DNA from: Acidobacteriota bacterium
GTDB lineage: Bacteria > Acidobacteriota > Terriglobia > UBA7540
Direction of reading: 5' to 3'
Length of the DNA: 32,053 nucleotides
Assembly: GCA_003224695.1 (NCBI GenBank)
Contig: QHZO01000026.1
Coordinates: 31,895-63,947 of the forward strand
This document shows positions 8,734-17,000 of the stretch, in pieces (the stretch's first letter is position 1; every line of letters begins with the position of its first letter). The notes under the pieces are model-generated. The model did no database searches and was not told the origin of the DNA. It worked only from the letters and a program-made list of their open reading frames with translations. The translations under genes and the position numbers were made by a program.

Positions 8734-9618
8734 ATGCGCGCTTCGGCTCCAACTCGTTCGTCGAGTTCTCCCGGCAAACTCTTCGTCGTCGGCACTCCCA
8801 TCGGCAATCTCGAAGACATCACCTTTCGAGCCTTGCGGACGCTTAAGGAGGCCGACCTGATCGCCTGCGAGGACACGCGCCGCACACAATTGCTCCTCAA
8901 CCGCTATACCATTCGAACGCCCACGGTGAGTTACCACGAACACAATGAAATGACGCGCGCGCCGGAACTGATCTTGCAACTGGAAGAAGGCTCGCACGTG
9001 GCGTTGGTTTCGGACGCCGGCATGCCCGGCATTTCCGACCCGGGCTATCGGCTTGTCCACCTGGCCGTCCGGCACGGCATTCGGGTGATTCCCGTGCCGG
9101 GCGTCACGGCCTTCGTCGCCGCGCTTTCGGCGGCGGGGTCGCCCGTGGACGAATTCCATTTTGTCGGCTTCCTTCCCGCGAAGCGCGTCGGAAGGCGGAA
9201 GGCGCTCGAAGGTTTGAAAAAGGGGACCGAGACCTTGATCTTTTACGAGGCGCCCCACCGCTTGCTCGAGATGCTCAAAGACGCCCAATCCATCCTGGGC
9301 GACCGGCCGGTGGTGATCGCGCGGGAAATCACCAAGGTTTATGAGGAATTTTTGCGAGGCAGCCTGAGCGAGGTTCTGACAACTCTGAAATCGAAACCCT
9401 TGAAGGGCGAACTCACGGTGCTGGTCGGGCCGCCGACGGGCGAGGGAAAGCCCCGCGCACGAGAGACGGGCGCGAGTATCTCGGAAGAGATGGCGCGGCT
9501 GGCCGCCAAGCAGGGACTCGACGAGCGCGCGGCCCTCAAAGTCCTGGCGCGCGCCCGCGGCATATCCAAAAGCGAAGCCTACCGCCAATGGCAGGCTGAG
9601 AAGACCCTCAGCCGCTGA
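8734..9618 (+). CDS. rsmI: 16S rRNA (cytidine(1402)-2'-O)-methyltransferase RsmI
   Basis: 294 aa; GKLFVVGTPIGNLEDITFRALRTLKEADLIACEDTRRTQLLLNRY...VALVSDAGMPGISDPGYRLV...PGVTAFVAALSAAG...FVGFLP. Confidence 0.95.
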   Translation: MRASAPTRSSSSPGKLFVVGTPIGNLEDITFRALRTLKEADLIACEDTRRTQLLLNRYTIRTPTVSYHEHNEMTRAPELILQLEEGSHVALVSDAGMPGISDPGYRLVHLAVRHGIRVIPVPGVTAFVAALSAAGSPVDEFHFVGFLPAKRVGRRKALEGLKKGTETLIFYEAPHRLLEMLKDAQSILGDRPVVIAREITKVYEEFLRGSLSEVLTTLKSKPLKGELTVLVGPPTGEGKPRARETGASISEEMARLAAKQGLDERAALKVLARARGISKSEAYRQWQAEKTLSR

Positions 9619-9629
9619 GGCAATTTCTT

Positions 9630-9647
9630 CCGATCTAAGCGGATCGG
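9630..9647. terminator. Possible bidirectional terminator hairpin between convergent rsmI and PilZ gene
   Basis: CCGATC-taagcg-GATCGG lies between two convergent CDS ends; no long T-tract, so weak. Confidence 0.35.
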
Positions 9648-9648
9648 G

Positions 9649-9978
9649 TTATAGAGATTCAGATACGTAAGTGGTTAGCGTCGAGCCCACAAAGCGGATG
9701 GCGACGCGATTCTGCTCGCCCAAGCGCTCGACGCGCACGACCGTGGCGGCCGAGAAAAAGTCCGACGGACCGATGCCCGGCTGCGCGGGCCCGCGCCCGG
9801 GAATCGTGACGCTGAGGGAGCTGTAGAGCGCCAGATCGCGCCGCGTCAGGACGGACAGCCCGCGGCGGCTCACGTCTTGCGCCTCGAGCGTTTCGTCAAA
9901 AGCCTCGCCTCGCGCATCGGTCCCATGGATCACGACCGGGACCAAGGCCTTCGTGCGTCGCTGGCTTCTCTGTTCCAC
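9649..9978 (-). CDS. Small PilZ-domain protein
   Basis: VEQRSQRRTKALVPVVIHGTDARGEAFDETLEAQDVSRRGLSVLTRRDLALYSSLSVTIPG...; a GTG start at 9978 is more plausible than the ORF-track start, which runs through the 10015-10040 palindrome. Confidence 0.65.
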   Translation of the reverse strand: MEQRSQRRTKALVPVVIHGTDARGEAFDETLEAQDVSRRGLSVLTRRDLALYSSLSVTIPGRGPAQPGIGPSDFFSAATVVRVERLGEQNRVAIRFVGSTLTTYVSESL

Positions 9979-10014
9979 TGGAATCCTCCCGGCACGGTAC
10001 TCGCAGGGCTCATC

Positions 10015-10040
10015 GAGGGGCGAGCGCCGCTCGCCCCTAC
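10015..10040. repeat. GTAGGGGC-family palindrome
   Basis: GAGGGGCGAGCGCCGCTCGCCCCTAC; inner 23 nt is a palindrome with one central base; contains the dusB stop codon. Confidence 0.9.
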
Positions 10041-11086
10041 GGTGGCGCGGGCGTTTGCGGGGAGGGCGCCGAAGCCTCCAAGCCGGCGAAGAACTCATCC
10101 ACCAGCGTCAGCACTTCGCGAGTTTCTCGGGCGCTTTGAACGCTCCGGCGCAATTCCGCGCCGTTCCGCACGCCATGCGTGAACCAGCTCGCAAACTGTT
10201 TCATCTTGCCAATCGCTCCGGGAATTTCCTCTTCCGCGAGCATTTGATAGTAGGTGCGAATCAGTTGGTAGCGGTCGGCGTCGGAGGGTTCCCGGTACGC
10301 TCCGGTCGCGAAGTAGTCGGCCATTTGCCGGAAAATCCAGGGATTGGTGGGCGCGGCGCGGCCAATCATCACGGCGTCGCAATGCGTCTCGTCGAAAAGC
10401 GCCCGCGCGGCTTCCGGCTGGTGAACGTCGCCATTGCCGATAACCGGGATGCGCACGCTCTGTTTGATTTCGCGGATGATTTCCCAGCGCGCGCGGCCAC
10501 TGAAGCCTTGCAGGCGAGTGCGCGGATGGATGGCAAGGGCTTCCACGCCCGACTCCTCGGCGAGCTTTGCAACGGGCACTGCCACAATCTCCTCGTCGCT
10601 CCAGCCGGAACGGATTTTGACGGTGAAGGGAATCGTGACCGCGGCGCGGATTTCGCGAAAGATTCGCGCGAGCAACGGGAAGTCGCGCAGCAAGCCTGAG
10701 CCGCCGCACTTCACAACCTTTTTGGCCGGGCAGCCGAGATTCAGATCAATCAGGTCGCAGCCCAGGTCTTCGATCATCCGCGCGGCTTCGGCGAGGTGGG
10801 CCGGGTCGGCGCCGAAAATCTGGGCTGAAATCGGCCGCTCTTCTTCGGTGTAGTAGAGAAAGCGTTCGGACTTCAGGTTCCGCCGGAGCATGCCTTCGCT
10901 CGAAACGAATTCGGTCATGATCAGGCCGCAGCCGCCCAGACGCTTGATGAAGCGGCGAAAGACGGTGTCCGTAATGCCCGCCATCGGCGCCAGGATGTGC
11001 GCCGGGCGGATGGGAACGTTTCGAATCGTCAACTCTTCGAAGGGCATGCTGGGGGTATTCTGGCAGGAAAGGGGCGGCCTTGGCAA
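10037..11086 (-). CDS. dusB: tRNA-dihydrouridine synthase (DusB family)
   Basis: 349 aa; ILAPMAGITDTVFRRFIKRLGG...MTEFVSSEGM...QIFGADPAHLAEAARMIE...IDLNLGCPAKKVVKCGGSGLLRD...VIGNGDV...MIGRAAPTNPWIF. Start may be the internal ATG near 11047. Confidence 0.93.
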   Translation of the reverse strand: MPRPPLSCQNTPSMPFEELTIRNVPIRPAHILAPMAGITDTVFRRFIKRLGGCGLIMTEFVSSEGMLRRNLKSERFLYYTEEERPISAQIFGADPAHLAEAARMIEDLGCDLIDLNLGCPAKKVVKCGGSGLLRDFPLLARIFREIRAAVTIPFTVKIRSGWSDEEIVAVPVAKLAEESGVEALAIHPRTRLQGFSGRARWEIIREIKQSVRIPVIGNGDVHQPEAARALFDETHCDAVMIGRAAPTNPWIFRQMADYFATGAYREPSDADRYQLIRTYYQMLAEEEIPGAIGKMKQFASWFTHGVRNGAELRRSVQSARETREVLTLVDEFFAGLEASAPSPQTPAPP

Positions 11087-11092
11087 CCCGAT

Positions 11093-11144
11093 GTAGGGGC
11101 GGGCCTTGTGCCCGCCCTCGGGCGACCACGAGGGTCGCCCCTAC
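11093..11144. repeat. Two-hairpin GTAGGGGC-family element
   Basis: GTAGGGGCGGGCCTTGTGCCCGCCCTCGGGCGACCACGAGGGTCGCCCCTAC: inner hairpins GGGCGGGC/GCCCGCCC and GGGCGACC/GGTCGCCC; outer GTAGGGGC/GCCCCTAC; contains the fabZ-like stop codon. Confidence 0.92.
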
Positions 11145-11599
11145 GGGTGCTGGGAAAAAACCGCTTTCGCGTCAGTGATGGCAAATCGCATTTGCCCCTC
11201 GGCAACCAACTCACCGCCGACGCTCGCTCTGCCGGCGAGCTCGCCGAGCGATTCTTTCAGCTTCAACACTTCGGCCGCGAGTTCCAGAGTGTCTCCCACG
11301 CGGACGAGCTTCAACATTCGGGCCGAGGGGATTTGAAGGATGACAGCGATTTTGTCCCGCGTGTTTGGCCGTTCGAGCACCAGAATAGCGCCGAGCTGCG
11401 TCACCATTTCGATAAGCAGCGTCGTGGGGACCATCGGTTCGCCCGGGGAGCAACCGAAGGTCCCGGCTTCATTGGCGGTAATGGTCTTGATGCCCGCGAT
11501 GCTCCTTCCGGGAATGAAATCGGTGACGCGGTCCACAAGCAAAAAAGGATAGCGGTGGGGAATCAGGCGTTGGATTTCAGACTGGAACATTTCGCTCAT
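11141..11599 (-). CDS. FabZ-like hotdog-fold 3-hydroxyacyl-ACP dehydratase family protein (non-canonical HFPG motif)
   Basis: 152 aa; IQRLIPHRYPFLLVDRVTDFIPGRSIAGIKTITANEAGTFGCSPGEPMVPTTLLIEMVTQLGA...RVGDTLELAAEVLKLKE. Confidence 0.75.
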   Translation of the reverse strand: MSEMFQSEIQRLIPHRYPFLLVDRVTDFIPGRSIAGIKTITANEAGTFGCSPGEPMVPTTLLIEMVTQLGAILVLERPNTRDKIAVILQIPSARMLKLVRVGDTLELAAEVLKLKESLGELAGRASVGGELVAEGQMRFAITDAKAVFSQHP

Positions 11600-12015
11600 C
11601 GGTCGGAGCTTTCGGCGGACCCGGCCCGCGGTCGCGGGCGAACACGCGCGCCGAGCGGCGAGGGCGAATTGTCCAGGCCGCCTTGGGGCGCCGACTCCAA
11701 GTGCACGCGCAGGAGGTCGCGCGAACCGTTGAAAAAGTCGCGGACCACACGATCAATGGCGCGCTCGCGAAACAATTCTGCCGGCAAAGTAGGCCGGTAG
11801 ACGTGGCGCCGCCCGCGCTTTTCGCGCGCCAAAACTCCTTTCCCCGCCAGCCGCTGGAGCAGCGTCTCGACAGTTGTGTAAGCGAGCGGCCGCCGCGGGA
11901 AGAGCACCGCGCGGACATCGTGGACCGTTCCTTGGCCGTGCGACCAAAGCACCTTCATGCACTCCTGCTCGAGGGGTGGGAGTTCCGCCGGCGGGCTCAA
12001 AGCGCGGCCACGCAT
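11596..12015 (-). CDS. BlaI/MecI/CopY-family transcriptional regulator
   Basis: 139 aa; LPPLEQECMKVLWSHGQGTVHDVRAVLFPRRPLAYTTVETLLQRLAGKGVLAREKRGRRHVYRPTL. Overlaps the fabZ-like start by 4 nt. Confidence 0.85.
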   Translation of the reverse strand: MRGRALSPPAELPPLEQECMKVLWSHGQGTVHDVRAVLFPRRPLAYTTVETLLQRLAGKGVLAREKRGRRHVYRPTLPAELFRERAIDRVVRDFFNGSRDLLRVHLESAPQGGLDNSPSPLGARVRPRPRAGSAESSDR

Positions 12016-12953
12016 CTAGGGTTTGGCACCGTCTCCCGATGGGCGCTTGAAAAGCTCGCGGCCAAGCGCTCGGTTGCGCGTTGTCCAGTCGCCCGCGCGG
12101 CCCGCCTCGGCTGCGTATTGCGCGCGCATGCTTTGGAGCTTTGAATCCAGGTCGTCGAGGTAATGGACAACCAGCGCTTCGGGGAATGCCGGCTCTTTCG
12201 GCGAGCCGAATTCGAGCTTCCCGTGATGTGAAAGCAGGATGTGCTCTATTTGATTAGCCAGGCCGGCTGGGAAACCCTCGATGGCGCGCGTTTTTTCGCG
12301 AACGATTTCGAGCGAAAGAACGATGTGGCCAACGAGCTGCCCGCGAGTGGAATAGCGGAAACCGCCCGCATATTCCAGCTCCTCAATTTTGCCGATATCG
12401 TGGAGCACCAGCCCGGCCAGGATCAGCTCGCGGTCAAGCGACGGGTAATGGTCGCAAACCAAGTCGCCAAGCTCGACGAGCGACAAAACGTGTTCGAGCA
12501 GTCCGCCCAGGTAGGCGTGATGGAAGGTGGTGGCGGCGGGGGCGAGTTTAAATCTCGGAGCAATACTGGGGTCCTCGACCACCGAAAGCAGGAGGGAACG
12601 GATGGGCCCTTCGGGCGTCCGCCGCAGGCGCTCGCCGAGCCGCGCGGCCATTGCCTCCGGATCCTGGCCGCTCCTTCGGGGCGGCAACGCGCGATCGTGC
12701 GGACGATAATTTGCGGCGCGCCTTTGTAAGTATCCACTCGCCCATCGACGCGTACGACCTCGCCCGCCTCGAATTCGGCGCGGAGGCGGTCGGCATCCCA
12801 AACCTTCGCCTTAATCGCGCCCGTCGCATCGCGCAACTCGAGGTCGAGGTAGGCGCTGCCGTTGGCGGAAACCTTTCGCTCTTTGGATTGCACAAGGAAC
12901 AGGCTTTGAATGGAACTATCGGGCGTGAGCTCGGAGACGGAAAGGCGCTTCAT
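12016..12953 (-). pseudogene. YhaM-like 3'-5' exoribonuclease (OB-fold + HD domain), split by internal deletion/frameshift near 12660-12680
   Basis: N-terminal frame (12423-12953): LFLVQSKERKVSANGSAYLDLELRDATGAIKAKVWD...VRVDGRVDTYKGAPQIIV. C-terminal frame (12016-12801): GQDPEAMAARL...HHAYLGGLLEHVLSLVEL...GLVLHDIGKIEEL...SHHGKLEFGSPKEPAFPEALVVHYLDDLDSK. Confidence 0.85.
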
Positions 12954-14074
12954 TGGCCGGCTTTGGTGGATCCGGTTCCCGCGAAGGGCTCCGCGCCGGT
13001 GTCAATGAAACCCGAGGCGATATAGATGTAACTCTCTTTGCGGAGCTGCTGGAGGTACTTGCGCAGAGCCGGCTGCATTTTCTGGTCGTAGAGAGTTTCT
13101 TCCACTTGCTCTTCCACTTCATCAAACTTGGCCGGGCCGGCGGTACGGTGCTCGAGCACTTTCAGGATCAAGTAGCCCTGCTTGGTTGGAATGACGCCAG
13201 TTGTTTCCCCTGCGTCTACGTTGGCAAGGGCCTGGGCGATGACGGGATTCATTGTGCCTTGTTCCATAAAGCCGATGTCGCCAGCCGCGGGATTGGCGGT
13301 GTCGTCGGAATATTTTTTCACCACGTCTTCCCACCGGTCGCCGGCCTTAATCTCCGCCAGGGCGTCGTTCGCGCGCTTCTCGGCGTCCGCGGGGTGTTTC
13401 TCATTCGAAATCAAAATCTCAGCCAGATGAACTCCGGGGGCGTGGGCGAACTGGTCTTTATGCTGCTCGAAATATATCCGCGCGTCTTCGCGCGACACGA
13501 TAACGGTGCGCCCCACTTCGCGCCCGATCACTTCCCTCATCAGCAACTGGCGTTTGATGTTGTCCGCGAAGTCTTCCCAGATGAGTCCTTGTTTTTCGAC
13601 CTCGGTTTGAAGGTCCTCCTGCGTCGCGAAGCCGTAGCCCTTGCGCATCTCGTCCAGCCTTTTGACCACGTCAGTGTCCACGTTAATGTCGAGGTCCTTT
13701 GCCTTTTGCACCATCAGGTCCTGGTCAATCAAATCCCGAAGGAGGTTACGGCTCTGTTCCCGCACCTGCTTTTCGAGTTCGTCCCCGGAGGACTTTTGCG
13801 AAAGCTCTGCGCGAAGCTTTTCAAGCTCGCGGTCATATTGCCGCTGGGTGACGATGTTGCCGTTGACGCGGGCAACGATCCTTTCCACCACCTCGCGTCG
13901 CGCCCCCGCCGGCGCTGCCGCCAGCATCATCCCCGCCAGGGCCAGAGCCAGAGCCAGCCCGCGGGCCGAATTCCCGACTTGCCACAAATCCTTGCTCAAG
14001 AAGAGATCTCCCTCCGAGCGACCCATAATTTGGACGCGGCTCGTCAGCCGACGGGCTGCCCAGCGATTTTCCAT
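12950..14074 (-). CDS. SurA/PpiC-type periplasmic peptidyl-prolyl isomerase
   Basis: Signal-like GLALALALAGMMLAAAPAGA; VVERIVARVNGNIVTQRQYDRELEKLR...; parvulin region VHLAEILISNEKHPADAEKRANDALAEIKAGDRWEDVVKKYSDDTANPAAGDIGFMEQGTMNPVIAQAL. Start chosen 8 nt downstream of the mfd stop. Confidence 0.88.
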   Translation of the reverse strand: MENRWAARRLTSRVQIMGRSEGDLFLSKDLWQVGNSARGLALALALAGMMLAAAPAGARREVVERIVARVNGNIVTQRQYDRELEKLRAELSQKSSGDELEKQVREQSRNLLRDLIDQDLMVQKAKDLDINVDTDVVKRLDEMRKGYGFATQEDLQTEVEKQGLIWEDFADNIKRQLLMREVIGREVGRTVIVSREDARIYFEQHKDQFAHAPGVHLAEILISNEKHPADAEKRANDALAEIKAGDRWEDVVKKYSDDTANPAAGDIGFMEQGTMNPVIAQALANVDAGETTGVIPTKQGYLILKVLEHRTAGPAKFDEVEEQVEETLYDQKMQPALRKYLQQLRKESYIYIASGFIDTGAEPFAGTGSTKAGQ

Positions 14075-14081
14075 TTTAAGG

Positions 14082-17000
14082 CTAAGCGCTAAGCTCTCGC
14101 AAGGCGTATTCAATGCCCGCCGGGACCTGGTTTTCCGGGACGGCCAAGCGAAAGCGCAGCGTGCCGCCGGGCCGAAAACTGGCCTCCCGGCGTCGGCGGA
14201 TAAAGCGCGCCAGCTTTTCAGGGCTGACCGGGGCACGCTCATGGAAGCGTACCCAAACCTCCTCGGCCTTACGTTCCACGGATTGAACGAGCAAGCTCTC
14301 GGCGGTGAATTTGAGTTGAGCGTAGTTCAGCAAGTTCGTGACGGGCGGCGGCATGGGCCCGAAGCGGTCGGCGAGCTCCGCTTCGAGTTGCGCGCGCTCG
14401 TCGGCCGTGCTGAGGCTCGAAATGCGCTTGTACATGAGCAACCGCTGCCGCTCGTCGGCGATGTAACTGGCTGGAATCTTGATGTCCAGGCCCAAGTTGA
14501 GCGACGTCCGGACGTCCGGCCGGGGAGCCGCCCCGCGCAATTCCGCCACCGTTTCTTCGAGCATCTCCAGGTACAGGTCAATGCCGACCGCGTTCAAATG
14601 GCCGGATTGCTCCGCGCCCAGCAGGTTCCCAGCGCCCCTGAGCTCGAGGTCCAATGCCGCGAGGCGCAGGCCGGAACCCAGTTCAGAAAATTCCTTGAGG
14701 GCGGCCAGGCGGCGATGCGCCGTCGGAGTCAGGGATTCCTCCGAAGGCACCAGGAAATAGGCGTAGGCCCGGCGGTCCGAACGCCCCACTCGCCCGCGAA
14801 GCTGGTAGAGATCGGCCAGACCGAAGCGATCGGCATGGTTCACCAAAATGGTATTCGCGCGAGGGATGTCGAGGCCGTTTTCAATGAGAGCCGTCGCCGC
14901 CAGCACGTCGTAGCCGCCCTCGGTGAATTTCAGCATGACTTTTTCGAGTTCCTTCTCGCCCATCTGCCCATGCGCCACGCCAATGCGCGCCGTGGGCACC
15001 AGGCGCTGAATGAGCGCGGCCATGCTGAAAATGGATTCCACACGGTTGTGAACAAAGAAGACTTGGCCTTGCCGGTTCATTTCTTGAAGGATCGCTGACT
15101 GCACCAGGGCATCCGCAAAAGGCGCGACGACGGTCTGAATCGCCAGGCGTCCGAGCGGCGGAGTTTCGATCACCGAGAGGTCCCGCAAGCCGCCGAGCGA
15201 CATGTGAAGCGTGCGCGGGATGGGCGTGGCGGTCAAAGTCAGAAGGTCCACCTGGGCCTTCAGTTGCCTGAGCTTCTCCTTCGCCGCGACACCGAACCGC
15301 TGTTCCTCATCCACGACCAGCAAGCCGAGGTCGCGGAAGCGCACGTCCTTCGAAAGCAATCGGTGGGTGCCCACGAGAATGTCCACGCGGCCGGCCTCGG
15401 TATCGGTCAGCACCTGTTTTTGCTCGGCGGCCGTGCGAAAGCGGCTGAGCATTTCGATGTGGATGGGGAAGGCCGCCATGCGCTGGCAGAAGGTATTGAA
15501 GTGCTGAAAGGCCAGAACCGTGGTGGGCGCAAGCAAGGCCACTTGCTTCGCATCCTGGACGACTTTGAAGGCCGCGCGCACGGCCAGCTCCGTCTTCCCA
15601 TAGCCCACGTCCCCACACAGCAGCCGGTCCATCGGTTCGGAAGTTTCCAAGTCTTTGCGGATTGCCTCGAGCGCGGTCTTTTGATCCGGCGTTAGCTCGA
15701 ATTCGAAGGCCTGCTCGAATTCCTTCTGCCAAGGTGTGTCGGCGCTGAAGGCGTGGCCGCCTTTCATTTTGCGCTCGGCGTAGAGGCGGAGGAGCTCTTC
15801 CGCCATGTCGCGGAGCGCGCGTTTGACGCGCGTTTTTGTGCGCGCCCAGGTGGCGCCACCCAAGCGGTCGAGCGTGGGCTTTGCGCCGTCGCCGCCGCGG
15901 CGGTATTTCTCCACCAAGTCGAGCCGTTCGAGCGGGACGTAAAGTTTCGCGTCCTCTTGATAGGTCAGCAGCATGAAATCGCGCACCCGTCCGTCGTGCT
16001 CAATCTGTTTAAGCCCGTTGTAGAGGCCGATGCCGTGGTCCACGTGCACAACATAGTCGCCGACCTTGAGGTCGTTGAGGTCGGAAAGAAAACTCGCCGC
16101 CAGCGGCCGCAGACTTCGTGCGGTCCCGCGGAGCGGGACGGCGCCAAACAGGTCCGCGTCGGCGAGGATGGCGAGGCCAAGCTCGGGGAAAATCACTCCC
16201 TCGTCCATTTCGCCGCGAATCAGCACAACCGGCCTTCGTCCAGTGGTGATGGCCGTTTCCATCGAGCGGGAGTGGTCTGTCGAAGCCATTTCTCCATCGG
16301 CCGCATAGGGAATTTGATACTCCGCCAGAATCTCCGCCATCCGGGTGAGCTTTCCTGCGGCGGGCAGGACCAGGATCAACTGTTCTTCGCGCTCGTAACG
16401 GCTTCGAATTTCCTCGATGAGGCGTTTCAAGGCTCCGTGAAGCTTCGGAGTTGGCTGCGAGGCAATAACAAATTCTCTTACTGGTCGCGTCGCGATGGGG
16501 AGGGAAGGCGGATGGTTTTGGGTTCCGGCTTTCGCGGGATTGACGGGGTTCGGAGCCGCCTCAGCCGGGCCGCCAGGGAATTTCTGTGCGTCGCCGATTG
16601 GGAGCTCTCGCAGCCACAGTAGGGGCGATGCAGGAATCGCCCCTACGGAAGCCATGAACTCCTTCTCCGTAAAAAAAACCTCCTCCGGCCGAGGTCTTTT
16701 CGGAAGGGCATCGCGAATTTCCTCATACTCAGCGGCGAGGCTTTCCTGCCAGCTTCGAATCTGCTGAATCCGCTCCGCGGGCTCGTCCCAGGCCAAGTAA
16801 GGGCGGTCAAAAAGCTCGATGAGGGCCTTGGTCGAGGGCTCAACCAATGGAACGTAGAATTCCCAGCCCGGAAAGGCCCCGGCATACTCGGGCGCCCAAT
16901 CGGGTTCCCGCCCGCCTAAATTCCCGCTCCTTTCCTTAAGGCGTTCGAGCAACCGCGCGAAGAATTGCGGGGACCGCTTGTGTTCTGTGAGCGGGAGAAT

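Noticed and set aside
8545-9588. 347-aa minus-strand ORF opposite rsmI
   Set aside because: Shadow ORF; rsmI motifs on the plus strand are unambiguous.
12953-14092. 379-aa plus-strand ORF opposite the SurA/PpiC gene
   Set aside because: Mirror frame with Phe/His/Leu-rich composition and no domain; the minus-strand gene has clear parvulin and SurA_N-like motifs.
13641-15098. 485-aa plus-strand ORF spanning the SurA/mfd boundary
   Set aside because: Antisense to two real genes; no coherent domain content.
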